Source of the DNA: Salinicola lusitanus | Lineage (GTDB): Bacteria > Pseudomonadota > Gammaproteobacteria > Pseudomonadales > Halomonadaceae | Direction of reading: 5' to 3' | Assembly: GCF_003206045.1 (NCBI RefSeq) | Contig: NZ_PZJM01000016.1 | Span: 29,522 to 93,521 of the forward strand | DNA length: 64,000 nucleotides | Part shown: piece by piece, positions 30,705 through 39,696 of the stretch | Numbering within the stretch: position 1 is the stretch's first letter | Layout of the letters: every line of letters begins with the position of its first letter | Made by a program: the position numbers and the translations under genes | The notes under the pieces: generated by a model | Told to the model about the DNA's origin: nothing | Databases searched by the model: none | Seen by the model: only the letters and a program-made list of their open reading frames with translations

Positions 30705-31769
30705 TCAGCCGGCTGAAATCGCCGCTCGCCGCTCTTCTTCCAGCTTTAGAATCAGTTCTCCTGCCGGGAGGCTGTCGCCCCGCGCTTTGCCGATACCGGC
30801 CCATTGTGCTCCGAAGCCCGTTTCGCCTCGTTCCTTGGCCGCGACATTCAGCGCCTTGCCGAGATCGTAGGTATTCGGGTAGGCCGGAATATCCTTGCAG
30901 TCCGCCTCTTCGGCCCAGGCGGTAAACCGGTTGATCAGGCAGCGGGCCGGACGACCGGAAATCGCACGCGTCATCACGGTGCCCGCGCCGGAGGCCAGGT
31001 GAGCCCGGTAAGCGTCGTCGGCCGCACTCTCCGGGCAGCGGATGAACGCCGTTCCCAGTTGCGTCGCTGCCGCTCCCCAGGAGAGGGCGCGCTCGATATC
31101 GGCGCCATTCATCAAGCCTCCGGCGGCTATGATCGGCAGGGGGATCTCGCGGACGAGCTGGCGGGTCAGTGCTTGGGTCGATCGCCGCTCGTCCGTGGCA
31201 TCGGTGTCGAACACGCCGCGATGACCGCCTGCGCCCCAGCCCTGGGCGATGATCGCATCGAGTCCGCGCGTGGCGATCTGCCGGGCCTCGGCAAGGCACG
31301 TCGCGGTCGCCATCAGCCGGCAGCCCGCCAGGCGCAGCGCCTCGATCTGGTCGGGTCGGGGAAGGCCGAAATGGAAGCTGACCACGGCAGGGCGGGTTTC
31401 GAGCAAGACTTCGAGCATCGCGTCGCTCGCCTGGAAGGGCGCATAGATCTCCCTCAACCGTGCCGGTGGGGTCGCGCCGAACGACTCGAACAGCGGGCGG
31501 GCGCGCTCGATCCAGCGCCGCTCGCGGTCGCTGTCAGCGAGCGCCGGCGCGTGGCAGAAGACGTTGACGTTGAACGGCCGAGCGGTCAGCGCACGGGTTT
31601 CCTGGATGACCCTGCGCGCGCTCTCCGGCGTCGACGCGCCCACGCCCAGCGCACCTAGCCCCCCGGCATTGGAGACCGCCGCCGCCATGGCCGGTGTCGA
31701 GACGCCCGCCATGGGCGCCTGAAAAATCGGTGCTCTCAGGCCAAGATCGGTGATGAATTCGCAGGTCAT
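30705..31769 (-). CDS. Nitronate monooxygenase (NMO/2-nitropropane dioxygenase family)
   Basis: FMN-dependent TIM-barrel enzyme oxidising alkyl nitronates such as propionate 3-nitronate. The 354-residue product shows PIFQAPMAGVSTP (N-terminal FMN loop), GWGAGGHRG (catalytic His, around residue 185), PIIAAGGLMNGADI (phosphate-binding loop) and GAAATQLGTAFIRCPES, all diagnostic of class I NMO. It ends 21 bp from the start side of the hmp gene, both minus strand, so hmp-NMO may be one nitrosative-stress operon under NsrR. Confidence 0.9.
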   Translation of the reverse strand: MTCEFITDLGLRAPIFQAPMAGVSTPAMAAAVSNAGGLGALGVGASTPESARRVIQETRALTARPFNVNVFCHAPALADSDRERRWIERARPLFESFGATPPARLREIYAPFQASDAMLEVLLETRPAVVSFHFGLPRPDQIEALRLAGCRLMATATCLAEARQIATRGLDAIIAQGWGAGGHRGVFDTDATDERRSTQALTRQLVREIPLPIIAAGGLMNGADIERALSWGAAATQLGTAFIRCPESAADDAYRAHLASGAGTVMTRAISGRPARCLINRFTAWAEEADCKDIPAYPNTYDLGKALNVAAKERGETGFGAQWAGIGKARGDSLPAGELILKLEEERRAAISAG

Positions 31770-31790
31770 GGCGCTATCTCCCGGTGGGTG

Positions 31791-33062
31791 TCAGGCCAGG
31801 GTCGGTTCATGGTGCGCCTCCAGCGCTCCCTCATCATCCGCTCGGGCGGCCAGCGGTTGTGCGGGGCCGAAACACTCGTAGCGGCGATCATCGATCGCCA
31901 CGCCGTGGGTTTCCAGCATTCGGTCGATCCGGCTCATCATCGGTAGCGGCCCGCAGAAATAGTAGGTCGTCTCCCAACCGCCGATCCAGCGTCGTAGATC
32001 TGCCGGTTCCAGCTCGCCGCGCTTGACGCTTGGGTCGCCGACGCCGTCCGTTGCTCTGGGCTGGCTGAAGCAGACGTGAAGGCTGAAGCTCGGATAACGG
32101 CCGGCCAGTGTCTCCAGTTCGCAGGTGAAGGGTCGCAGCCCGCCGTGGCGTACGGCCTGGATGAAGATCACCCGCCGCGACGGGGAAGCTTGCAGTGCCG
32201 CGTGGGCCATGGAGATCAGCGGTGTGATACCGATGCCGCCGGCGATGAACACCAGTGGCCGGTCGTCGGGCTCCGTCAGCTCGAGCGTGAACGCACCGCA
32301 CGGCGGGGAGAGCTCCAGTCGGTCCCCCTGGGCCAGGCCGTCGTGGATGCGGTTCGAGACATCGCCGCCCGGCACCTCGCCATCCCCGACTTCACGTTTG
32401 ACGCTGATCCGATAAGCCGCAGCGCCCGGCGCATTGGAAAGGCTGTAGTTGCGCATGGCAGTGTGGCCATCGGCATCCTGCATGCGAATCGAGACATACT
32501 GCCCCGGTAGATGCGCGGGCGGCTCGCTGCCGTCCGCCGGCACCAGATAGAGGGAGACGATGTTGTCGCTCTCGCGCTCGCGCTGCACGATCGTGAACGG
32601 CTTGAATCCCGCCCAGCCCTGATGCGCGCGCTGTTCGGCGTAGATCGTCCGTTCCCGCTCGATGAAAACCCCCGCCAGTTCGTCGTAGGCGGCGGCCCAG
32701 GCGTCGAGCACGTCGGCGGTGGCGGCATCGCCCAGCACCTCCCGGATCGACGCCAGCAAGTGCTCGCCGACGATCGGGTAGTGTTCCGGCTGAATTGTCA
32801 GCGAGGCGTGCTTCTGGGCGATCACCTCGATGGCGTCACTAAGCGCCGCCGGATCGTCGATATGCTGGGCGTAGGCGAGAATGGCGCCGGCCAGGGCGCG
32901 CTGTTGACCGCCCGAGCGCTGATGGGTGGGATTGAAGTAGCGCCGGACGTCGGGTGCGTGCTCGAACAGGCGGGCGTAGAAGTGGCGGGTCAGCGTCTCG
33001 CCATGTTGTCTCAGCACCGGGATGGTCCGTTTGACAATCTCGATCTGGGCGGTGGTTGGCAT
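31791..33062 (-). CDS. hmp: Flavohaemoglobin, nitric oxide dioxygenase
   Basis: Detoxifies NO to nitrate with O2 and NAD(P)H. The 423-residue protein has the globin domain (residues 1-145; proximal His in QKHASL, HYPIVGEHLL), then a ferredoxin-reductase module: FAD-binding MRNYSLSNAP, NADPH-binding GGIGITPL and the C-terminal YECFGP. It is about 25 residues longer than E. coli Hmp owing to a C-terminal tail (ARADDEGALEAHHEPTLA). Divergent from nsrR with operator-like sequence between, the classical NO-response arrangement. Confidence 0.95.
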   Translation of the reverse strand: MPTTAQIEIVKRTIPVLRQHGETLTRHFYARLFEHAPDVRRYFNPTHQRSGGQQRALAGAILAYAQHIDDPAALSDAIEVIAQKHASLTIQPEHYPIVGEHLLASIREVLGDAATADVLDAWAAAYDELAGVFIERERTIYAEQRAHQGWAGFKPFTIVQRERESDNIVSLYLVPADGSEPPAHLPGQYVSIRMQDADGHTAMRNYSLSNAPGAAAYRISVKREVGDGEVPGGDVSNRIHDGLAQGDRLELSPPCGAFTLELTEPDDRPLVFIAGGIGITPLISMAHAALQASPSRRVIFIQAVRHGGLRPFTCELETLAGRYPSFSLHVCFSQPRATDGVGDPSVKRGELEPADLRRWIGGWETTYYFCGPLPMMSRIDRMLETHGVAIDDRRYECFGPAQPLAARADDEGALEAHHEPTLA

Positions 33063-33090
33063 GTCGACTCCTTTGGCAGGATTTTAATCG

Positions 33091-33127
33091 GTATTTTAAA
33101 TGCCTATTTAAATGCGAGTATCATTTA
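33091..33127. promoter_or_regulatory. NsrR-like operator between hmp and nsrR
   Basis: Two AAATGC words (33098 and 33110) within an AT-rich, partly palindromic stretch (TTTTAAATGCCTATTTAAATGC) resemble NsrR half-sites (AAGATGC-type), in the 89-bp gap between divergent starts. The match to the full consensus is imperfect. Confidence 0.5.
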
Positions 33128-33151
33128 CCAAATTATGACTGTCAAGCGCTG

Positions 33152-33586
33152 ATGAAACTGACGACACATACCGATTACGCCTTGAGACTGCTGATCTACC
33201 TGGCGGTGAGAAGCGATGAGATGCCGGCCACGGTGCAGGCGGCTGCGACGCACTACGGCATCTCTGCCCATCATCTGGCCAAGGTGGCCCAGACCCTGGT
33301 GCAACTGGGATACGTGGCCAGCCTGCGCGGTCGGGGAGGCGGCCTGCGGCTTCAGCAGCCCGCCGAGGAGATCGGCATCGGCGCGCTGGTGAGGCAAACC
33401 GAAAACCTGGAGCTGCTGGAGTGCTTCGGGCCGGAATCGACCTGTCCGATCGAACCGGGCTGCCGCTTGAAGGGCGTGCTAGCCAAGGCCCAGCAGGCTT
33501 TTCTGGGCGTGCTCGACGGCTATGTGCTGGCCGATCTGGTCGAGAATCGCCAGGAACTGCGCGTGCTGCTGGGCCATTCGGCCTGA
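33152..33586 (+). CDS. nsrR: NO-sensing Rrf2-family repressor NsrR
   Basis: Fe-S regulator of NO-response genes. The 144-residue protein opens MKLTTHTDYALRLLIYLAV with a winged helix (YGISAHHLAKVAQTLVQLGYV) and carries the three cluster cysteines in ECFGPESTCPIEPGC (about residues 91-105), with the spacing expected for NsrR. The ATG at 33152 is the family start; longer frames begin inside the operator. Divergent hmp is its expected target, probably with the nitronate monooxygenase gene. Confidence 0.92.
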   Translation: MKLTTHTDYALRLLIYLAVRSDEMPATVQAAATHYGISAHHLAKVAQTLVQLGYVASLRGRGGGLRLQQPAEEIGIGALVRQTENLELLECFGPESTCPIEPGCRLKGVLAKAQQAFLGVLDGYVLADLVENRQELRVLLGHSA

Positions 33587-33634
33587 ACGGCTCGCGCCCG
33601 ACCAGAGCGAGCCGCATCGTTCGTCGATTGATAT

Positions 33635-33650
33635 CCCCCCGGTCGGGGGG
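33635..33650. terminator. Hairpin between convergent nsrR and MFS genes
   Basis: CCCCCC-GGTC-GGGGGG stem without a strong T tract, 49 bp after nsrR. Plausible bidirectional stop signal. Confidence 0.45.
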
Positions 33651-33684
33651 ACATCGCGTTACCCGCTAGCGGTGCGTGGCCGGA

Positions 33685-34821
33685 TCAGCGCCGGTCGAGC
33701 GTCGGCGCGAGAATGACGATAAAGCACGCCAGGATGCCCAGCAGGCAGAAGGCGTAGTGCAGGGTGATGAAGTGGGCGGTAAAACCGATCGCCGGTGGGC
33801 CGACCAGCATCGCGCCGTAGCCCAGCGTCGAGACGCTGGCGATGGCCACGCCCGGCGGCGTCTCCGGATCGTTGGCTGCCCGGGTGATCGCCAGCGGCAT
33901 GATCAGGGCATAGCCCACGCCGAGCAGCACGAAGCCCGCCAGGGCGGTGTAGAGATCGGCAAACAGCACCGCCAGCAGCACGCCGGCCAACGCCGAGGTT
34001 CCGGCAAAGCGCGCCGCCTTCGTCGGGCCGAAGGCCGATATCAGGCGATCTCCCATGAGCCGCATGACCACCATGGCCACCGAAAACACGGTGTAGCCGA
34101 GCGCCGCCTGCGCTTCGCTGGCCGACGTCACGGCGACCAGGAACAGCGCGCTCCAGTCCGCCATGGCGCCTTCGCCGATCGACGCGCACATGGCAATGAT
34201 ACCCACCCATAGCAGGCCGCCCCTGGGCAGCGGAAACAGGCTGCCGCCGGGAGCGCGTGGCCGGGTTTCGGAGTGCCAGCGAAGGTAGGCGACCCCGCTC
34301 GTGATGGCGTAGAGCGACAAGGCGAAGAGGGTGAAATGGATCACCAGCCCCAGTTCCAGCTTGACCGCCAGGTAGCCGGCGGCGGCACCGAGGCCGGCGC
34401 CCAGGCTCCACATCGCATGGAGCGACGACATCACTCGCCTGCCGATATATCGCTCCGCCTCGCCGGCCCAACTGTTCATGGCCACGTCCATCGCGCCGTG
34501 GGCGCCGCCGAACAGGAACAGCGCGGGTGCCAGCACCCAGAGGCCCGGGGCCAGCGCGATCAGGATCAGCGTCAGCGTGTAGAAGATCGCGATGGCGCGT
34601 GTCGTCCGTGCCGCGCCGAAAGCGTCCGACGCCCGGCCGGCGAGCGGGAAGGAGACGATGGCGCCCAGCGCGAGCAGCAACAGCAGCAGCCCCAACTGAC
34701 CGCCGTCGATCCCGTTGCGCTGCACGACAGTCGGGATCCGCGACGCCCAGGCGCCGAACAGGCCCCCGTTGAGGATGAAAGCGGCGGCAACGGCGAGCCA
34801 GATCCGGCGTGCACTAGGCAT
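33685..34821 (-). CDS. MFS transporter
   Basis: A 12-helix major facilitator of about 378 residues. Repeating hydrophobic spans run from residue 6 onward (IWLAVAAAFILNGGLFGAW, LGLLLLLLALGAIVSFPLAG ...) with a GRASDAFG loop 2-3 motif, and a second half starting near LLWVGIIAMC. It resembles the YbjJ/fucose-permease-like branch. The ATG at 34821 overlaps the end of the upstream deoR-like gene by 8 bp, so the two form an operon; the longer frame from 34908 lies inside that regulator. Substrate unknown, probably a sugar or related compound given the DeoR partner. Confidence 0.85.
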   Translation of the reverse strand: MPSARRIWLAVAAAFILNGGLFGAWASRIPTVVQRNGIDGGQLGLLLLLLALGAIVSFPLAGRASDAFGAARTTRAIAIFYTLTLILIALAPGLWVLAPALFLFGGAHGAMDVAMNSWAGEAERYIGRRVMSSLHAMWSLGAGLGAAAGYLAVKLELGLVIHFTLFALSLYAITSGVAYLRWHSETRPRAPGGSLFPLPRGGLLWVGIIAMCASIGEGAMADWSALFLVAVTSASEAQAALGYTVFSVAMVVMRLMGDRLISAFGPTKAARFAGTSALAGVLLAVLFADLYTALAGFVLLGVGYALIMPLAITRAANDPETPPGVAIASVSTLGYGAMLVGPPAIGFTAHFITLHYAFCLLGILACFIVILAPTLDRR

Positions 34822-35566
34822 GAATGATCTCCATCCCATCCTGATTGAAATCCGTGACGGCGCTGGCGTCGGCGTCGGTGATGAGACAGTCCAGATACTC
34901 TGGCGCAACCGCGCGATAGCGTGCGCGGCGACCGATCTTCTCGCGGGAGGCCAGGGCGATCGTTCTGGCCGACGCCCGCGTCATCGCGAGCTTGAGCTGC
35001 GACTCGTGCAGGTCATCGGCGCTGAGGCCGAAGGCCGGGTCGATTCCGCAGACGCCGAGCACGGCGATGTCGACATGGATATCGGTCGTGGCCAGCAGCG
35101 CGGCATCGCCGACGTTGATGCCGCCGCTAGGGCTCAATTTTCCCCCCAGCATGAACACCTCGACGCCGTTCTTCTGACAGGCCACGGCAATCCATGGCGA
35201 CGGGGTCATGACCAGCAGACCCGGCTTCGGCTGCAACCGCTCGGCCACCGCCAGCAGGGTAGTGCCGCCATCCAGCAGCAGCGTCGACGCGCCCTCGATC
35301 TCGCGCAGCGTGCGGGAGGCGATCGCCGCGACCGCAGGATTCTGGCTCGAGGTTCGATACTGCATCGGCGGTGACGGAGGCGCGGCGGAGACCGCGCCGC
35401 CGCGAACCCGTTGCACTTCGCCCCGCTGCTCCAGGGCGATGATGTCGCGGCGGATCGTGTCCAGCGATACCTCGAACTCCACGGCGAGCTCCTGGGCGAT
35501 CAGTTCATCGCCGTTGGCGAGCCGTGCCAGGAGTTTCTGTTGCCGGGTATGGGGAACATTGAGCAT
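34814..35566 (-). CDS. DeoR-family transcriptional regulator
   Basis: About 250 residues: N-terminal DeoR helix-turn-helix (TRQQKLLARLANGDELIAQ, then VSLDTIRRDIIALEQRGEVQRVRGGA) and a sugar-phosphate-sensing isomerase-like domain (LLLDGGTTLLAVAERL, VFMLGGKLSPSGG, DIAVLGVCGID). The ATG at 35566 with GGAG at normal spacing is used; 13 further residues upstream are possible but lack a ribosome site. It overlaps and probably controls the MFS gene in response to a phosphorylated sugar. Confidence 0.88.
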   Translation of the reverse strand: MLNVPHTRQQKLLARLANGDELIAQELAVEFEVSLDTIRRDIIALEQRGEVQRVRGGAVSAAPPSPPMQYRTSSQNPAVAAIASRTLREIEGASTLLLDGGTTLLAVAERLQPKPGLLVMTPSPWIAVACQKNGVEVFMLGGKLSPSGGINVGDAALLATTDIHVDIAVLGVCGIDPAFGLSADDLHESQLKLAMTRASARTIALASREKIGRRARYRAVAPEYLDCLITDADASAVTDFNQDGMEIIHA

Positions 35567-35588
35567 GGCGGCGCTCCTGCAATTTTGT

Positions 35589-35621
35589 GCTGTAATTTGC
35601 AGCAATATGCATTTTTATGCA
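35589..35621. promoter_or_regulatory. Tandem palindromes upstream of deoR-like gene
   Basis: GCTGTAATTTGCAGC (35589-35603) and TGCAT-TTTT-ATGCA (35608-35621) are back-to-back inverted repeats just before the start. Autoregulatory operators are likely. Confidence 0.55.
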
Positions 35622-35881
35622 ACCAGGTCCGGATTTTTCTTGGCTCATCCCGACCCGAGCGAAGAGCTTGGCCCGCACGACCGACACTTCCGGATGCGCT
35701 GGCCGTTACGTGATCAACTCTGTTTATGTATCCCGATTGCTAATTATTATTAAGCTTTTGTAACCAGGTGCCGATATGTCAAGCGAGATGGCTGATTCAC
35801 GGGACGCGCTCCCAGGTCTCCAGCCGCAGTGATGGGTATCGCCCACCGCAGGAAGCGAAGGGCATCATGGAGAGGTGATGG

Positions 35882-37564
35882 ATGTTTTTACTCAATCGAA
35901 GTGTCAAATTGCGTCTTGGTGTGAGCCTGGGGCTGTGCGTCTCGATGGCGGTCGTGATCGGACTGTTCGCGCTATGGGCTCTCAGCAGCGGCAATCAAAG
36001 AATGCAGGGAACCTACGAAGGTAACGTCGTTACCATGGAAGATCTGAGTCGGGTCGGCAATCTTCTCCTGCGCAACCGGGTGCTGGCACTTCAAGCACAG
36101 CGGGATCAGGACGCCGACACCTTGGGCAAGCTCCAACAGACCCTGGCCGAGAACGATGCCGCGATCGATGAAGCCTGGGCCGACTATTTTCCCCAGCGAG
36201 TCGATAGCGGCGCCGAGAAACAGTTGGCCGTGCAGTTCGAGACCGCGCTGAGTTCACTGCGCGTCGATCTGAAGGCGCAGTATGAGGCGATGATGCAGCA
36301 GGACCTCCAGCGTGTTAAGGAGATTTCCAGCACCCGTCTCAACAGCGGATACACCTCGGTCCTGAACATGATCAGTCAACTGGTCGAACTCAATCGCCAG
36401 CAGGCCAGTAGCGCCTATGTGAGTTCCACGGGGGATTACAAGTTGACGCGCGCCTTGACGTTTGGCGCTATCGCTCTGGCTATCATCATCGGGGTGGGAC
36501 TCTCCATCTGGCTGATACGCGGCATCATGATGCCACTGGGCAAGGCGCGCGAACTCGCCGACGCGTTGGCTGAAGGAAAGCTCGGCAACAGCATCGACAT
36601 CAGCTGCAAGGATGAGTTCGGCGACATGCTCCGCTCCCTCCAGACGATGGAGGAGCGGTTCTCCAGCGTGGTCCTGACCGTGCGAAAAAATGCAGAATCC
36701 GTGGATATCGCGGCGAATGAAATCGCCCAAGGCACCGACGACCTGAGTCGTCGCACCCAGGAACAGGCCGCGAGCCTGGAGCAGACCGCCGCGTCCATGG
36801 ATGAGATCACCTCAACGGTTCGGCAGAACGCCGAGAACGCCCTGGCCGCCGACCGTCTGGTCAATGAGCTCAGTCAACAGGCCAGCTCGGGAGGCGAGGT
36901 CGCCCAGAAGGCGGTCGAGGCCATGAGTGGCATCAATGCTTCCAGTCGGGAAATTGCCGGCATCGTGGGGCTGATCGACGAAATCGCCTTCCAGACCAAT
37001 CTGCTGGCGCTCAATGCCTCGGTGGAAGCCGCCCGGGCGGGCGAACAGGGGCGCGGATTTGCCGTCGTGGCGAGCGAGGTCCGCAACCTCGCCAGCCGAA
37101 GCGCTGAAGCCGCCAAGGATATCAAGGGGCTCGTTGGAGAGAGCATCACACAAGTGAACGCCGGCTCTGCTCTGGTCGATCAGGCCGGGAAGGCGCTCGC
37201 GGAGATCGTCGAGGGTATCCATCGCGTCACCACCCTGGCTGGAGAGATTGCCGTGGCCAGCCGTGAGCAGTCCCAGGGCATCGATCAGGTGAATACCGCC
37301 GTTTCGCAGATGGACAGCGTCACCCAGCAGAATGCCAGTCTGGTGGAGGAGTCCAGCGCGGCGAGCCGGTCGTTGCAGAAGCAAGCGGCCGAGCTGTTGA
37401 GAGAAGTCTCTTTTTTCAAGGGGGCCGAAGAGATCGACAGCGCTGCGCCACGGGTGATTAGCGACCGTGCCAATCCGACCGTGGGGCAACAGATGGTGTC
37501 GAGTCAGCCCAGGCCGAAGACTTCAGGGCGGGCAAGTGAAAGCGCCGAATGGGAGGCCTTCTGA
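35882..37564 (+). CDS. Methyl-accepting chemotaxis protein
   Basis: Membrane chemoreceptor of 560 residues: first membrane helix about 11-33, periplasmic four-helix ligand domain (to about 190), second helix about 193-215 (ALTFGAIALAIIIGVGLSIW), HAMP (to 270), then a long signalling coiled coil with the invariant hairpin EIAFQTNLLALNASVEAARAGE (about 361-382). The final residues are EWEAF, close to the NWETF pentapeptide that tethers CheR and CheB, so efficient adaptation is expected. Ligand unknown; the domain resembles the Tar/Tsr 4HB type. A terminator follows. Confidence 0.93.
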   Translation: MFLLNRSVKLRLGVSLGLCVSMAVVIGLFALWALSSGNQRMQGTYEGNVVTMEDLSRVGNLLLRNRVLALQAQRDQDADTLGKLQQTLAENDAAIDEAWADYFPQRVDSGAEKQLAVQFETALSSLRVDLKAQYEAMMQQDLQRVKEISSTRLNSGYTSVLNMISQLVELNRQQASSAYVSSTGDYKLTRALTFGAIALAIIIGVGLSIWLIRGIMMPLGKARELADALAEGKLGNSIDISCKDEFGDMLRSLQTMEERFSSVVLTVRKNAESVDIAANEIAQGTDDLSRRTQEQAASLEQTAASMDEITSTVRQNAENALAADRLVNELSQQASSGGEVAQKAVEAMSGINASSREIAGIVGLIDEIAFQTNLLALNASVEAARAGEQGRGFAVVASEVRNLASRSAEAAKDIKGLVGESITQVNAGSALVDQAGKALAEIVEGIHRVTTLAGEIAVASREQSQGIDQVNTAVSQMDSVTQQNASLVEESSAASRSLQKQAAELLREVSFFKGAEEIDSAAPRVISDRANPTVGQQMVSSQPRPKTSGRASESAEWEAF

Positions 37565-37575
37565 TCGATTCACTC

Positions 37576-37597
37576 AGCGCCCCGTCGACGGGGCGCT
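37576..37597 (+). terminator. Terminator after chemoreceptor gene
   Basis: Perfect 22-bp palindrome (AGCGCCCC...GGGGCGCT, GTCGAC centre) 12 bp past the stop, followed by CTGATTTCG. Confidence 0.6.
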
Positions 37598-37685
37598 CTG
37601 ATTTCGTATCGGTTGAATTTGTGCTCGTGACAGCCGATAAGGAAGAAAGATCTGTTCCGATGTGCTCACCATTCGGGAGTAAGGC

Positions 37686-39476
37686 TTGGGCGTCGATCGA
37701 AACCTGACCCGTAGCGAACGCCAGAAGCTCGCGATGCTGGAGGCCCAGCGACTCGCTCAGCTTGGGCCTGACCGCTCGCTGGACAATATCACCCGGCTCG
37801 TGACGCAACTCCTCGGCGTACCGACAAGCCTGGTGACCTTGATCGGTGAGGAGCGCCAGTGGATCAAGGCGAAGCACAATTTTCCAGTGAGCGAGACGCC
37901 TGCCAATCTGGCCATCTGCCAGCGCACCATCGAGCGTAATGCGCTGACGGTGATCGAGGACACGACGCTCGACGAAGAGTATCGGAACAATCCTCTCGTT
38001 TTTGCCGAACCCCGGATTCGCTTCTATGCAGGGGCGCCGGTGTTTTCCAGTGAGGGGCAGGCCATCGGCTGTGTCTGCGCCATCGACTACCAGCCACGCT
38101 CGCTCAGCGAGCATGAGCGCGGAATACTCGTCACCCTTGCCGAGCTGGCCAAGAGCATCTTCGAGACCAGCAATACCGTTGGGTTCATCGACTCCGTCAC
38201 GATGTTACCCAATCGGCAGAAACTGATCCGGGATCTGAAAACGCTCAATGATAGAGCGCCCGAACAGGCGGCTCTGCCAGCGACGTTGATATTCGTCGAA
38301 ACCACCAGGCCGGGCTACTACAACGAGCTGATCCACGGGTTTGGCATCGATGCGGTCGAGAGTCAGTCGCGGGATGTCGCCAATCTATTGAGAATCTCAT
38401 TGCCCTCGAATCAGATTCTCTATGCGGTAACGCTTTCCAGATTCGCCATCTTGGTCACCCAGGCAGATAGACGGGTTGCCTTCACGGCGTTGGAGGCGTT
38501 GGCCGTCAGACTGTCGGACGGTGAATACGAGACGAATCTGCCGACCCGATTGAACCTCTGCACTGGCTATTACGACTTCGAACCCCGGGTCACCAGGCCC
38601 GTCGATGCGTTTGGCCGGGCGCTGAGCGCGCTGCATGAGGCGTTGAGCAAAAGAAAACCCGTGATGCCCTACTGCATGGCGTTTGACCAGGCGCAGCGCC
38701 GCCAGCTCGAACTCACGACGGGCCTGCTGGAGGCGCTTCAGGCATCCGACCAGTTGCATCTGGTCTACCAGCCGAGAGTGAGCCTGCTATCGGGCGAGGT
38801 GGTGGGGGTCGAGGCTCTGCTTCGGTGGAATCACCCGCGGTATGGCAATGTGCCGCCACTGGATTTCATCCCGTTGATCAGTCAGACCACCTTGATCACT
38901 CCCCTGACCCAATGGGTTGTCTGCGAGGCGATCTACGCGATCAAGCGATTCGAACTCGAGGGCGTGCCCATGGTCGTCTCGGTCAATGTCACGACCACGA
39001 ACTTGCTGGAGGAATCCTTCGCGCTGGATATTCTCGACATGCTGGACGAGCAGGGCGTCAGCCCCGAATATCTGGAAGTGGAGTGCCTGGAAATGGAGGA
39101 GCTGCTCCAGGACCCCCGCGCGGTCGAAACCATCCAGGTGTTTCGAGATGCCGGGGTCAGGGTGGCGCTGGATGACTTCGGGAGTGGCTACAGCAATCTC
39201 AACTATCTCCGGCGAATTCCCGCCGATGTCATCAAGCTGGACAAAAGCCTGGTCAGCGACGTCGCCAGCAACGCCGACAGCAGAGCCATCGTGTTCCGTC
39301 TGATCCAGATGCTGCAGCATTTTGGCTTCGAGATCGTGGCGGAGGGGATCGAGGATCAGGCGACTGCCGATCGGCTGCGGGATTTTCGATGTGACGCCGG
39401 GCAGGGATACTTTTTCCATCGTCCTCTGAGTCTGGAGGCCGCGCTGGAAGCCACCCGGCAACGCTCGAGCGCTTGA
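37686..39476 (+). CDS. GAF - degenerate GGDEF - EAL phosphodiesterase
   Basis: Predicted cyclic di-GMP phosphodiesterase of 596 residues. Residues about 20-165 form a GAF sensor (QLLGVPTSLVTLIGEERQW, IRFYAGAPVFSSEGQAIGC). The middle keeps a GGDEF-like fold (VTMLPNRQKLIRDL) but no GGDEF signature is visible. The C-terminal EAL domain is complete: VEALLRWNHP, SVNVTTTNL, VECLEME, DDFGSGYSNLNYL, IKLDKSLV, AEGIEDQ and CDAGQGYFF, so catalysis is likely. It begins at a TTG preceded by GGGAGTAAGG; no nearby ATG fits better. It sits behind a chemoreceptor and may link sensing to motility/biofilm state. Confidence 0.85.
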   Translation: MGVDRNLTRSERQKLAMLEAQRLAQLGPDRSLDNITRLVTQLLGVPTSLVTLIGEERQWIKAKHNFPVSETPANLAICQRTIERNALTVIEDTTLDEEYRNNPLVFAEPRIRFYAGAPVFSSEGQAIGCVCAIDYQPRSLSEHERGILVTLAELAKSIFETSNTVGFIDSVTMLPNRQKLIRDLKTLNDRAPEQAALPATLIFVETTRPGYYNELIHGFGIDAVESQSRDVANLLRISLPSNQILYAVTLSRFAILVTQADRRVAFTALEALAVRLSDGEYETNLPTRLNLCTGYYDFEPRVTRPVDAFGRALSALHEALSKRKPVMPYCMAFDQAQRRQLELTTGLLEALQASDQLHLVYQPRVSLLSGEVVGVEALLRWNHPRYGNVPPLDFIPLISQTTLITPLTQWVVCEAIYAIKRFELEGVPMVVSVNVTTTNLLEESFALDILDMLDEQGVSPEYLEVECLEMEELLQDPRAVETIQVFRDAGVRVALDDFGSGYSNLNYLRRIPADVIKLDKSLVSDVASNADSRAIVFRLIQMLQHFGFEIVAEGIEDQATADRLRDFRCDAGQGYFFHRPLSLEAALEATRQRSSA

Positions 39477-39696
39477 CGCCCTCAATGCGACGACGGCGAC
39501 GACGGCTCGTATCGATCATCGATGGCACCCGGCCGAAACGCTGTCGAGTGAAAGAGGATCGGCGTTCGACGCCGTCCCGCCGCTAGCGGAACATCGCCCG
39601 ATACGCGCGGCAAGTGTCGAGTTGGGTCTGGTAGCGTCGTTCATGCGCCGGAAGCGCTGACAGCGAGGCAGGAGGCGACAAGCCGATCTTCTCGGT
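39477..39696. other. Intergenic, convergent ends
   Basis: 220 bp between convergent genes; no gene or clear terminator seen. Confidence 0.4.
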